Part shown: piece by piece, positions 24,457-32,732 of the stretch
How the letters are laid out: the number at the start of each line of letters is the position of its first letter
Numbering within the stretch: the first letter of the stretch is position 1
Assembly: GCA_947453415.1 (NCBI GenBank)
Contig: CANGGG010000015.1
Coordinates: 1 to 45,616 of the forward strand
Reading direction: 5' to 3'
Origin: Bacteroidota bacterium
GTDB taxonomy: Bacteria > Bacteroidota > Bacteroidia > UKL13-3
Length of the DNA: 45,616 nucleotides
Program-made: the position numbers and the translations under genes
The notes under the pieces: model-generated
What the model saw: only the letters and a program-made list of their open reading frames with translations
What the model was told of the DNA's origin: nothing
Databases searched by the model: none

Positions 24457-24831
24457 TGCTCCTATACAACTTTTTAAATCATGTATTTGACTTTCCCATA
24501 ATTGATGGGTATATTTTTCTTCACTTTCCTCGGCATAGTCAGTAATTACTAAAGCTACGTCATCGGTAAGTTCATCTACGTTTATATCAAATTCCAAATA
24601 TTCATCTTTTGCAGAATCTGTCCATTTAAATTTCATGCTTTTATTATTAACTTTTTTAATTAAGTCAGCGCTTGTTTCTTCGCCTTCCCATTTAAATTTA
24701 AACAAGTTATTTCTAATATCCACATCTACACAGAACCATTGTGATAAACCACTTGGAGTACTGATATAATTAAACAATAAAGCTGGGGAAGCTTTAATTG
24801 GAAATTCCATTATTATTTGTTTACGGGCCAT
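24454..24831 (-). CDS. START-like / SRPBCC domain protein
   Basis: 125 residues, single small helix-grip domain: MEFPIKASPALLFNYISTPSGLSQWFC is the N-terminal strand and helix of the AHSA1/SRPBCC fold. The centre FKFKWEGEETSADLIKK and the C-terminal helix EKYTHQLWESQIHDLKSCIG complete it. Bacteroidota carry a conserved START-like family of exactly this length. Ligand and function are unknown. It has a complete promoter match upstream and is convergent with yqhD. Confidence 0.82.
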   Translation of the reverse strand: MARKQIIMEFPIKASPALLFNYISTPSGLSQWFCVDVDIRNNLFKFKWEGEETSADLIKKVNNKSMKFKWTDSAKDEYLEFDINVDELTDDVALVITDYAEESEEKYTHQLWESQIHDLKSCIGA

Positions 24832-24863
24832 TATTGCACTATTTTTTAGTTATTTAGCGTGGG

Positions 24864-24893
24864 CAAATATAATTTTTACTTTCACACTGCAAA
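24864..24893 (-). promoter_or_regulatory. Predicted promoter of the START-like gene
   Basis: On the minus strand TTTG (24890-24893), an 18-base spacer and TATATTTG (24864-24871) match the Bacteroidota -33/-7 consensus. The leader would be about 25 bases. Confidence 0.6.
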
Positions 24894-24943
24894 GTTTATG
24901 ATAAAAAATACTTAAACATTCCTCCTAATTCACCGTTATCACC

Positions 24944-25387
24944 TTATTTTTTGTTGGATGAAAACATATTCATTAACATACCTCCTAAACCGATTCCTCC
25001 CAAATTGCTCAATAAACCTTGTATATTAAATGAATCGTCTTTCGGATCGTTTGTTTTTGAAATTAATTGATGCATGACTGCTGGAATTAAATTGTGAGAA
25101 ATATGTTCAGCATCATTATTATTTAATTCAAATTTAGCCAATAAACTTTCACTAAAATTTGATACCATTGCTAATACTATTTTATTGTTTGATAAATTGC
25201 CATTGCTATTTAAAATTTCAGTTAAACCAGCAATATTACCTTTAGAAACTTCTAATTTTAATTGACTAATAATTACGTTTACTGTTTCTGAAATTACAGC
25301 CTCTTTATTTTCGTTTTTTATTACTTGGTTATTTAATATTAATTCAGCCGAATTTTCTCTTATTAATTTAGTTAAGTTTTCAATCAT
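24944..25387 (-). CDS. Conserved Bacteroidota protein, DUF937-like
   Basis: About 147 residues from the ATG at 25385-25387. The protein is helical and ends in a Gly/Met-rich segment (NIQGLLSNLGGIGLGGMLMNMF). The SHNLIPAVMHQLISKTNDPKDDSFNIQGLL stretch is recognisable from Bacteroidota hypothetical proteins related to DUF937/YidB, whose function is unknown. A TTG three codons upstream is in frame, but the predicted -7 box (25394-25401) overlaps it, so I prefer the ATG. That makes the transcript nearly leaderless. It lies 24 bases downstream of the PolX-like gene. Confidence 0.6.
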   Translation of the reverse strand: MIENLTKLIRENSAELILNNQVIKNENKEAVISETVNVIISQLKLEVSKGNIAGLTEILNSNGNLSNNKIVLAMVSNFSESLLAKFELNNNDAEHISHNLIPAVMHQLISKTNDPKDDSFNIQGLLSNLGGIGLGGMLMNMFSSNKK

Positions 25388-25393
25388 TTGCGC

Positions 25394-25401
25394 CAAAAAT
25401 A
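25394..25401 (-). promoter_or_regulatory. Predicted -7 box of the DUF937-like gene
   Basis: On the minus strand TATTTTTG matches TAnnTTTG and ends 6 bases before the chosen ATG. It lies in the 24-base gap after the PolX-like gene. No clear -33 element. Confidence 0.35.
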
Positions 25402-25411
25402 TAGGTTTTAT

Positions 25412-27082
25412 TTAAATAGAAACATTATTTTTTTGTTTAAAGTATTTTTTCAGTTCCTCGGTTGTAAACGCATTTAAACAACTTTCTTTTGTAAGTCCTC
25501 CTTTTCTAGCTATTTGTAATCCATAATACATGTCTTTTAATCCATCAATATTGTGCGCATCAGGATTTATACAAAGCATAATTCCTTTGTTCAAGGCATA
25601 ATCAATATAACGCCAATCAAGGTCTAAACGGTAAGGATTTGCATTTATTTCAATGGCAACTTTATTGGCCGCGCAGGCATCTATTATTTTTTCATGATTA
25701 ATTGGATAACCCTCACGCAATAATAATAACCTTCCTGTTGGATGACCTAAAATAGTTGTAAAAGGATTTTCAATGGCTGAAATTAATCGGCTCATTGCTT
25801 TTTCTTCATTCATTTTTAAAATACTATGAACCGATGCAACCACATAATCAAAACTGGCCAAAACATCATTCGCATAATCCATTTGACCGTTGTATAAAAT
25901 ATCGCATTCTATGCCTTTAAAAACAGTAAAATTGGGATTGCTTTTATTCAATTTTTCAATTTCAGCATGTTGGTTAATTATTTGCTCTTCACTTAATCCT
26001 TTTGCGTAAAATGCAGCTTTGCTATGATCAGCAATTCCGAAATAACTATAGCCTAATTTTTCACATGCTTTTGCCATTTCGGAAATGGTATTTAATCCAT
26101 CGCTCCATGTGGAATGATTATGCAATGCGCCCTTTAAATCGCTATATTCTATTAGTGTTGGAATCTTATTTTGCTTGGCTAATGCCACTTCATTTGTTCC
26201 TTCGCGCATTTCAGGAAAAATGTATGGCAATTGAATGCTTTTATAAATTTCTTCTTCGCTTGTACTTTGTTGGTTGATTGCATTTAAATCTAACAATGCT
26301 AAATGTTTTTCATTGGCTGTTTTTTCAAACAATTGCCAGCTAAATTTTTCGTTTTCACAGCATGAAATTACAACAGGAATTTGTTCGTATTTTCCTTTAA
26401 GTTCAATGCTATTATTATCAATTTCTGTAAATAAATTACTTTCAACTAATGCTTGTTTCGTTTCATTTATTTCATTGCATGCTACTATTATTTCAATGGC
26501 ATCTATCACTTCCATTTTTCTTCTTATTGCACCGCAAAGCGAAACTTTTTGAATGGTATTTATGCTTTGCAATTTTTCAACTAAATCAAATGCTTTTTGT
26601 TCCACTTTGGCATAATGAAACTTGTTAGCACTGGCATACATAAACTCAATTTGGTTAATCACACTTTGCTGTGTTTTTAAACCAAAACCTTTGGCTTGTG
26701 CTAACCTGTTTTCTTTACAAGCATAAAGCAATTCACCTATTTCTTCTATTTCTAATTCTTTCCATATAATGGCAATTTTTTTTGGTCCAATGCCTTTAAT
26801 TTTCATCATCATCAATATACCATCAGGCGTATTTGATAATAAATCATTTAGTTCCTCAAAACTTTCAGTTTTATTGATTTCATCAATTTTAGCCGCTATT
26901 CCTTTACCAATTCCTTCTATTTTTTCTAACTCAGGAATCGATAAATTTTCAAGTGGAGTAAGCATTTTATCAATGCGAAAAAACGCATTGGTGAACTGTT
27001 TTATTTTAAAAGGATTTCCGCCATGGAGTTCACTTAAGTCGGCAAAAAGCTTGAATAAATCGGCTATGTCTGAATTAGTCAT
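25412..27082 (-). CDS. PolX-like protein with degenerate polymerase site and intact PHP domain
   Basis: 556 residues with the bacterial PolX order: N-terminal helix-hairpin-helix region (IEGIGKGIAAKI at 55-66, KIKGIGPKKIAI at 94-105), Pol X palm (about 150-300) and C-terminal PHP phosphoesterase (about 316-550). PHP metal residues look complete: HNH (321-323), DH (352-353), Glu392, His419, His447 and DAH (508-510). In the palm the catalytic pair of aspartates normally in GDID is AIE (195-197), and the third Asp is replaced in IPVVIS. DNA synthesis is therefore unlikely; a 3'-5' exonuclease or phosphodiesterase role in repair is the better inference. The start overlaps the 3' end of a membrane-protein gene by 8 bases. 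Confidence 0.85.
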   Translation of the reverse strand: MTNSDIADLFKLFADLSELHGGNPFKIKQFTNAFFRIDKMLTPLENLSIPELEKIEGIGKGIAAKIDEINKTESFEELNDLLSNTPDGILMMMKIKGIGPKKIAIIWKELEIEEIGELLYACKENRLAQAKGFGLKTQQSVINQIEFMYASANKFHYAKVEQKAFDLVEKLQSINTIQKVSLCGAIRRKMEVIDAIEIIVACNEINETKQALVESNLFTEIDNNSIELKGKYEQIPVVISCCENEKFSWQLFEKTANEKHLALLDLNAINQQSTSEEEIYKSIQLPYIFPEMREGTNEVALAKQNKIPTLIEYSDLKGALHNHSTWSDGLNTISEMAKACEKLGYSYFGIADHSKAAFYAKGLSEEQIINQHAEIEKLNKSNPNFTVFKGIECDILYNGQMDYANDVLASFDYVVASVHSILKMNEEKAMSRLISAIENPFTTILGHPTGRLLLLREGYPINHEKIIDACAANKVAIEINANPYRLDLDWRYIDYALNKGIMLCINPDAHNIDGLKDMYYGLQIARKGGLTKESCLNAFTTEELKKYFKQKNNVSI

Positions 27083-27440
27083 TGGTAATTTTTTTTGTAA
27101 AATAGGGTTGAATAAATGCTAACCAAATGTATAATAATATGGTTGCCATTCCGGCAATAAAAAATATCAGTGAAACTGATTTTGAAACATTCAAATAAAA
27201 ATCTTTTAGCATCCAAGCGCTGTTAGCAAGTATCCAAAAAATAATTGCTAGATTCACTAAAACTGTTTTTAAATTTTGACTTGATAAATAGGTAACATAA
27301 AATGCCATGGCAAGGGTAGGTAAAATCATAATTGCACCTGCAGTTTTAAACTCCATCATCCAACATAAATCTTTTACCAACCAAAAAACAATATGTAAGT
27401 TTTCTGTTTTCCGTATTTTATCAATCATTTTAAATAGCAA
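27075..27440 (-). CDS. Conserved small integral membrane protein
   Basis: 121 residues (117 from the ATG at 27428) with three to four membrane helices: about 18-36, 37-52, 58-78 and 88-112. The N terminus IDKIRKTENLHIVFWLVKDLCWMMEFKTAGAIM and the LNLAIIFWILANSAWML-type centre resemble uncharacterised Bacteroidota membrane proteins. No known domain is recognised. It overlaps polX by 8 bases, so the two genes are probably co-transcribed. Confidence 0.6.
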   Translation of the reverse strand: MLFKMIDKIRKTENLHIVFWLVKDLCWMMEFKTAGAIMILPTLAMAFYVTYLSSQNLKTVLVNLAIIFWILANSAWMLKDFYLNVSKSVSLIFFIAGMATILLYIWLAFIQPYFTKKITND

Positions 27441-27598
27441 TCTTAAATTTTTGCCTTTGGCAATAATAGGAAAATTGTTCTATTTCTCTTTCAATATTGA
27501 GTGGATAATTGGTTGCTTTTTATAAATCAGTCAATATACATGAATTATTTGTTTAGTTTATTTAATATTTATATTTACCAAAAAAATAATTTACCAAA

Positions 27599-28867
27599 AT
27601 GCAAAAACGTGAATTTATTAAAACCTTAGCTTTGGCAGGAATTTCATTGCCATTATCGGGAAAAAATACAGATGAAATAATGTATAAATTTCAAAATTAT
27701 TCAGCATATCAAATGGCAAACGATGAAGACTTTTGGCTTAATTTAAGGAATGTTTATAAACTTAAAACTGATTATATAAATTTAGAAAATGGTTATTATT
27801 CCATGATGCCACAACCTATTTTGAATGATTACATAGCTGAAATAAAAATGTTAAATTTTCATGCATCCTATTACATGCGTAAAAAAATGACAGACGATAA
27901 AATTGCTGTAAGGAAAAATTTGGCTCAGTTTTTAAAATGTGATTTAAGTGAAATAATTGTTACAAGAAATACAACTGAATCCATGAATACTGTAATCAGT
28001 GGAATGGATTGGAAAGATGGCGATGAAGCAATTATGGCTTATCAAGATTATGGTGCCATGCTTGATATGTTTAAACAACAATCCGAAAGATATGGCATGG
28101 TGAATAAAATAATTAGTATTCCAAATCATCCAAAATCTGATGATGAAATTGTGGCTATTTATGAAAATGCAATTACTAAAAAAACCAAATTGATAATGGT
28201 TTGTCACATGATAAATATAACTGGTCAGATTTTACCAATTAAAAAAATTTGTGACATGGCACATCAACATAATGTAAAAGTAGTGGTTGATGGTGCACAT
28301 GCCATTGCTCATATTGATTTTAAAATAGCTGATTTAAACTGCGATTTTTATGCTTGTAGTTTGCATAAGTGGTTAAGTGTTCCCTTAGGTGCAGGATTAT
28401 TATATGTTAAAAATGAAAACGTTGAAGATCTTTGGCCAATAAATGGTGAATACAGTTACGATAAAAAAGACATTAGAAAACTGAATCATACGGGAACACA
28501 GCCAATGGCAACTGAATTAAGCATTGCACATGCAATTAAATTCAATGAATTAATTGGAATAAAAAGAAAAGAAGAACGTTTAAGATTCTTGAAAAATTAT
28601 TGGACAAACCAAGTAAAAGAGTTGAAGAATATTGAAATAAATACACCTTTTGAAGATGAAAGAAGTTGCGGAATAGCAAATGTTGGAATTAAAAAAATGA
28701 AGCCATCAGACATGGCTCAAATACTTTTTGATAAATATAAAATTTGGACTGTTGCCATTGATAATGAAAAAGCAAAAGTGCAAGGTTGTAGAATTACCCC
28801 AAGTATTTATACTACTATTGAAGAGTTAAATGTTTTGGTAAATGCTTTAAAAGAAATGAGTGCATAA
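27599..28867 (+). CDS. Aminotransferase class V-fold PLP-dependent enzyme (isopenicillin N epimerase-like)
   Basis: 422 residues of the fold-type I PLP family. TRNTTESMNTVISGMDWKDGDE is the cofactor phosphate region, VVVDGAHAIAHIDF contains the Asp that binds the pyridine nitrogen, and YACSLHKWLSVPLGAGLLYV holds the Schiff-base Lys. The family includes isopenicillin N epimerase, kynureninase-like and cysteine-desulfurase-like enzymes; the substrate is unknown. The N terminus MQKREFIKTLALAGISLPLSG resembles a Tat signal but has KR instead of RR, so export is uncertain. A GldL-like small gene follows 11 bases downstream. Confidence 0.85.
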   Translation: MQKREFIKTLALAGISLPLSGKNTDEIMYKFQNYSAYQMANDEDFWLNLRNVYKLKTDYINLENGYYSMMPQPILNDYIAEIKMLNFHASYYMRKKMTDDKIAVRKNLAQFLKCDLSEIIVTRNTTESMNTVISGMDWKDGDEAIMAYQDYGAMLDMFKQQSERYGMVNKIISIPNHPKSDDEIVAIYENAITKKTKLIMVCHMINITGQILPIKKICDMAHQHNVKVVVDGAHAIAHIDFKIADLNCDFYACSLHKWLSVPLGAGLLYVKNENVEDLWPINGEYSYDKKDIRKLNHTGTQPMATELSIAHAIKFNELIGIKRKEERLRFLKNYWTNQVKELKNIEINTPFEDERSCGIANVGIKKMKPSDMAQILFDKYKIWTVAIDNEKAKVQGCRITPSIYTTIEELNVLVNALKEMSA

Positions 28868-28878
28868 AAAATAAAATT

Positions 28879-29058
28879 ATGAAACTACTTACATACCTAT
28901 CAGGAGCTTTTTTTAGCTCAATTTCAGTAATTGCAATCCTATTTAAACTGCTTCATTGGGTTGGTGCCGACATGCTTTTATTTTTTGGATTATTGGGAAT
29001 TGCATTTTTATTCATTCCTTTTTTTACCATCTATAATTATAACAAAAAGCCTTCATAA
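28879..29058 (+). CDS. GldL-related 59-residue membrane protein
   Basis: Short ORF starting at the ATG at 28879, 11 bases after the preceding stop, and ending at TAA 29056-29058. It encodes two hydrophobic helices (about 8-27 and 31-52). The segment ILFKLLHWVGADMLL matches the LFKxxHWxGAxxLL signature at the N terminus of GldL, the inner-membrane motor subunit of the type IX secretion/gliding apparatus. The rest of GldL is missing, and such stand-alone GldL-like minis are known in Bacteroidota but uncharacterised. It is probably co-transcribed with the PLP enzyme. Confidence 0.65.
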   Translation: MKLLTYLSGAFFSSISVIAILFKLLHWVGADMLLFFGLLGIAFLFIPFFTIYNYNKKPS

Positions 29059-29061
29059 AAT

Positions 29062-29514
29062 TTATTTACTTTTCTTTTTTCTTCCAGTTTTTTGAGTGTT
29101 TGGATTTCCAATTTCATTGTTTAAAACAGCACTTTCATAATCAACCATTATTAAGTTTAATGGATAATAATCGTACAGTAAAACTATTCTGTGAGTAATG
29201 CCTTTATCTGTAAAATTATCAATGGCAGCAATGGTATACGCGCGTCCGCCCATAGAACAAGGCAATCGTTTTCCGTCTAAATTTTTAGTATTAAAAAACG
29301 CTTGGCTTAAGCCTTTTCCAGTTAATGAATCTACATTGGTTTTGTCGTAAATTTCATTTCTACTATATATTTCAATTCCAACAAATTCAGGTTTGCTAGC
29401 ATTACAAGGTTTAATGAATAATTGATTACCAACTTTAATAGATAGCTGATTTTTTTGCTGTGCAATGGAAAGCAAATTGGTGATTAAAAAAATAGAGAAA
29501 AATAGTGTTTTCAT
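29062..29514 (-). CDS. Secreted protein of unknown function
   Basis: 150 residues with a signal peptide (MKTLFFSIFLITNLLSIAQ). The mature part is mixed alpha/beta with two Cys (NASKPE region and KRLPCSMGG) and ends in a very basic tail (TGRKKKSK). I recognise no family. It follows the Nramp-UspA gene with a one-base gap, so it should be made from the same, probably metal-regulated, transcript. Periplasmic location is inferred from the signal only. Confidence 0.6.
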   Translation of the reverse strand: MKTLFFSIFLITNLLSIAQQKNQLSIKVGNQLFIKPCNASKPEFVGIEIYSRNEIYDKTNVDSLTGKGLSQAFFNTKNLDGKRLPCSMGGRAYTIAAIDNFTDKGITHRIVLLYDYYPLNLIMVDYESAVLNNEIGNPNTQKTGRKKKSK

Positions 29515-29515
29515 A

Positions 29516-31396
29516 TTATGCTTTTACAACTAAAACTGGAATATTTACTAAATGCCTCACTTCATCAACAGTTGAGCCAAAAATAATATCGCTGATACCT
29601 GCATGGCCATGAGCGCCTAAAACCAATACATCAATATTGTTTTCAGCAATTATTTTTGCAATTTCTTTAGCCCTATTTCCAAAACCTAATTGTGTTTTGG
29701 TGTTAAAACCCAAATTTTTTAAATCATTGCTATACGATTCTAAATTATTTAAATCCGATTTTGTTTCCAAGTCCAAAGCATCTTTTCCCAATCTTTTTGC
29801 TATGGCTGATTCCACAATATGTATCAATAAATAATCAATTTCTTTTCCTCCTAAAGTTAGTGCATGCTGAATGGTTGCTTGATCTTGTTTTCCAAAATCT
29901 ACTGAAATAGCAATGTGTTTATATTTAGCAAATTCAATTTTATTAATATGCAATGCATTGGCATGTGGCACCACATGTTTGTGTTTGTTCAGTTTAATAA
30001 ACAATGGATTAAATGTAATGTAAAACAACAAACCAAGGGCAAAAATACAAACTGCAATTACAATTATTTTTACATATAAATAATTAGAATCAAGCATTGT
30101 AAATAATTTATATACTTCTTCAAAAACCAATTTAATATTTAAACCAATAATTAAAATAGCAGCAATCCATGCCAATATTTTCACCCAATTTTTGATGGCA
30201 AATTCACCCATTAATTTTTTACTGCTGGTAAAATGAATCAGTGGAATTACGGCAAATCCTAATTGTAAACTTAATATTACTTGACTTAAAACTAATAATT
30301 CACCCAGTTTTTCATTGCCAAAAAGCAAAATAGTAAAAACAGCGGGAACTATAGCAATTAAACGTGTTACCAATCTTCGTAACATTGGACTGATACGCAA
30401 ATTCAAATAACCTTCCATAATTATTTGTCCGGCTAAAGTTCCTGTAATCGTTGAACTTTGTCCTGCACAAATTAACGCAATGGCAAATAGTGTAGGAGCA
30501 ATGTTACCAAACAAATTTTGCAACAATAAGTGAGCGTCTTGAATGCTTGAAATATTGTTATAACCCAATTTAAAAAAAGCAGTTGCCGCCAAAATAAGGA
30601 TAGCAGCATTTACAAAAAATGCCAAATTCAAAGCTACAAATGAATCAATGAAATTATACTTTAAAGCAGTTTTTATACCCGAAAATGTTTTATCAATTTT
30701 CCGAGATTGTACCAAAGCTGAATGTAAATATAAGTTATGTGGCATCACTGTAGCACCAATGATTCCAATGGCTATATAAAGTGCATTTCCATCTAAATTA
30801 GAAGGAATAAAACCTTTACTTACTTCTAATAAATTTGGTTTCACTATGATTAACTCAACAATGAATGAAATGCCAATGATACTTACCAATGAAAATATAA
30901 ACATTTCCAATTTCCGAACGCCTTTATTAATTAATAGTAGCAATAAAAAAGAATCGAAAACGGTAATTAATACACCATAAAGCAATGGCAAATCAAACAA
31001 TAAATTTAAACCAATGGCCATTCCAATAATTTCAGCTAAATCGCAGGCTGCAATAGCAATTTCAGCAAAAACATATAAGGAAATATTGGTCCATTGAGGA
31101 TATTGTTGTCGGCTTGCTTGCGCTAAATCCCAACCTTTTACTATTCCTAATCGGGCTGCTAAGCTTTGAAGTAACAATGCCATTAAATTACTCATGAGCA
31201 ATACCCATACTAGCTTATATCCAAAAGCACTTCCGCCCGCAATGTCTGTTGCCCAATTCCCCGGATCCATGTACCCAACACTTACTAAATACGCAGGACC
31301 AATAAATGCCAATAAGGTACGCCACCAGTTTTTTTGTACAGGTACTTTTACACTTTCATGTATTTCACTCAATGATTTATCAGAATTGTTTTTCAT
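29516..31396 (-). CDS. Nramp family divalent metal (Mn2+/Fe2+) transporter fused to a UspA domain
   Basis: 626 residues. Residues 1 to about 460 are an Nramp/MntH transporter with about 11 helices; the metal-binding DPGNW motif (about residue 45) and the MPHNLYLHSALVQSR segment (helix 6 and the following motif) are intact. The last ~140 residues are a universal stress protein domain (HIAISVDFGKQDQATIQHAL ... VLGAHGHAGISDIIFGSTVDEVRH...IPVLVVK) with the Gly-rich nucleotide-binding pattern. Proton-driven Mn2+ or Fe2+ uptake is expected, perhaps gated by the cytoplasmic Usp domain. A palindromic operator overlaps its promoter. The downstream secreted protein gene is one base away. Confidence 0.93.
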   Translation of the reverse strand: MKNNSDKSLSEIHESVKVPVQKNWWRTLLAFIGPAYLVSVGYMDPGNWATDIAGGSAFGYKLVWVLLMSNLMALLLQSLAARLGIVKGWDLAQASRQQYPQWTNISLYVFAEIAIAACDLAEIIGMAIGLNLLFDLPLLYGVLITVFDSFLLLLLINKGVRKLEMFIFSLVSIIGISFIVELIIVKPNLLEVSKGFIPSNLDGNALYIAIGIIGATVMPHNLYLHSALVQSRKIDKTFSGIKTALKYNFIDSFVALNLAFFVNAAILILAATAFFKLGYNNISSIQDAHLLLQNLFGNIAPTLFAIALICAGQSSTITGTLAGQIIMEGYLNLRISPMLRRLVTRLIAIVPAVFTILLFGNEKLGELLVLSQVILSLQLGFAVIPLIHFTSSKKLMGEFAIKNWVKILAWIAAILIIGLNIKLVFEEVYKLFTMLDSNYLYVKIIVIAVCIFALGLLFYITFNPLFIKLNKHKHVVPHANALHINKIEFAKYKHIAISVDFGKQDQATIQHALTLGGKEIDYLLIHIVESAIAKRLGKDALDLETKSDLNNLESYSNDLKNLGFNTKTQLGFGNRAKEIAKIIAENNIDVLVLGAHGHAGISDIIFGSTVDEVRHLVNIPVLVVKA

Positions 31397-31410
31397 TTAT
31401 TTTAGTACTG

Positions 31411-31440
31411 CAAAAATAAAAAGTTAGACATATCTAACAA
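31411..31440 (-). promoter_or_regulatory. Nramp promoter with candidate metalloregulator operator
   Basis: On the minus strand a TTG (31438-31440) and TATTTTTG (31411-31418) form -33/-7 elements with a 19-base spacer. The palindrome GTTAGACATATCTAAC (31423-31438, 6-bp arms) occupies that spacer, a position where a bound repressor would block transcription. DtxR/MntR-type regulators use TTAG/CTAA-like half-sites, so Mn- or Fe-dependent repression is plausible. Confidence 0.55.
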
Positions 31441-31579
31441 GAACTTTTTTCTTAAAAATTTATCAATAAAAACTTTTCAATTACTAATTTGATTTTCCTT
31501 TACAGATTGAATGTATTTTTTTGTAAATATCAAACTTTTCAGAATTTATTTTTAAAATAATGAAACGGTATAATTATTA

Positions 31580-31639
31580 GAATTTCGTTCTAAAAAACTA
31601 GAATTTTTTTCGAATTTCTTTTTTCTTTATTCGAATTTC
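31580..31639. repeat. TTCGAATTTC-type spacer repeat downstream of queE
   Basis: Reiterated TTCGAATTTC/TTCGTTC units fill the end of the 244-base gap between the Nramp gene and queE. The same family occurs at 32657-32730 and 36310-36433. The rest of the gap (31441-31579) is AT-rich with no gene visible. Confidence 0.55.
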
Positions 31640-31640
31640 C

Positions 31641-32246
31641 CTAAGGTATTTGCAGGTATTTGTGCGTTTGTAAGCTAATTTTCCATTTAGGATTTTGCTT
31701 CACATATTCTATAATTAAAGGTAAAACTTGTTCTGCTTTATCCCATTCAGGTTGTAGGTATAAAATGCAATCTTTATTCACCAAAGCAGCATATTTTTCG
31801 GCCCATTCAAAGTCTGATTTATTGAATACAACAATTTTTAATTCATTGGCTTTTTCAATTACTTCTAATAATGGTTCTTTGAATTTTTTGGGCGAAACAC
31901 AAATCCAATTCCAGTTACCACTTAAGGGACTTGAACCACTGGTTTCAATATTGGTTTCAATATTATTTTGCTGAAGCAATGTTGTTAATTCATCTAATTG
32001 ATGTAAAAGAGGTTCACCGCCAGTAATAACTGCCATTTCAGCTTTGGCTTCCATTACATATTGAAGAATGGTATAAATGTTTACTTGAGGATGCGCATTG
32101 GCATCCCAACTTTCTTTTACATCGCACCAAACACAACCCACATCGCAACCTGCCAAACGGACAAAATAGGCTGCTCTTCCAGTATGAAAACCTTCTCCTT
32201 GAATGGTGTAAAAATGTTCCATTAATGGAAGTGTACTTGTGCTCAT
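31641..32246 (-). CDS. queE: 7-carboxy-7-deazaguanine synthase (radical SAM)
   Basis: 201 residues. EHFYTIQGEGFHTGRAAYFVRLAGCDVGCVWCD contains the CxxxCxxC cluster-binding cysteines (34, 38, 41) and the QGEG start typical of QueE. AVITGGEPLLH is the SAM-binding GGE motif, and ETNIETSG and CVSPK follow as in the family. It converts 6-carboxytetrahydropterin to carboxydeazaguanine on the way to queuosine. It lies at the 3' end of the suf operon, 58 bases past sufT, a sensible place for an Fe-S enzyme. Confidence 0.94.
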   Translation of the reverse strand: MSTSTLPLMEHFYTIQGEGFHTGRAAYFVRLAGCDVGCVWCDVKESWDANAHPQVNIYTILQYVMEAKAEMAVITGGEPLLHQLDELTTLLQQNNIETNIETSGSSPLSGNWNWICVSPKKFKEPLLEVIEKANELKIVVFNKSDFEWAEKYAALVNKDCILYLQPEWDKAEQVLPLIIEYVKQNPKWKISLQTHKYLQIP

Positions 32247-32304
32247 TTGTTAATTATTTACTGCAAATAAAATAGAAAGATTGATGAAAAGAAATGAATG
32301 CTAT

Positions 32305-32649
32305 TTACAAAAATCCTAACTGTAATTTTGCTGATTCACTCATTAATTCTTGACTCCATTGTGGATCAAAAGTAACACGAACTTCCACTTCTTTTACGCC
32401 TGTAATTAAGCTCAATTTTTCTTTTATTTCAGCTGGCATACTTTGCGCAGCAGGACAAAAAGGAGAAGTTAACGACATCACGATTTCAATGTTCAAATCG
32501 TTGGAAACATTTACTTCGTATATCAATCCCAATTCATAAATATTTACTGGAATTTCAGGATCGTAAATGGTTTGAATGACTTCAATGGCTTCGTTTTGAA
32601 CATCTACAAATGTGCGAAGTGGTTTATGTTCTATATTTGTTTCTTCCAT
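32305..32649 (-). CDS. sufT: SufT-like Fe-S assembly protein (DUF59/MIP18 family)
   Basis: 114 residues of the DUF59 family: VIQTIYDPEIPVNIYELGLIY is the conserved start of the domain, and MSLTSPFCPAAQSMPAEI contains the invariant Cys. It helps mature Fe-S proteins and is a standard late gene of Bacteroidota suf operons. Here it follows sufE after an 83-base repeat-containing spacer. Confidence 0.93.
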   Translation of the reverse strand: MEETNIEHKPLRTFVDVQNEAIEVIQTIYDPEIPVNIYELGLIYEVNVSNDLNIEIVMSLTSPFCPAAQSMPAEIKEKLSLITGVKEVEVRVTFDPQWSQELMSESAKLQLGFL

Positions 32650-32656
32650 GTTATTT

Positions 32657-32730
32657 TTTAAATTCTAAATTTAAATATCGAAATTCGAATCAAAGCAATT
32701 TCTTTTCGAATTTCGTATTTAATTATTCGT
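32657..32730. repeat. AATTCGAA-type inverted repeat in the sufE-sufT spacer
   Basis: TAAATTTAAATATCGAAATTCGAAT and TTCGAATTTCGTATTTAATTATTCG form imperfect inverted arms around a short centre. It is the same family as the sufC-sufD spacer repeat. Confidence 0.6.
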
Positions 32731-32732
32731 GC

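Noticed and set aside
31441-31579. AT-rich gap searched for a small gene or RNA
   Set aside because: No ORF with plausible start and composition, and no structured or conserved element was visible.
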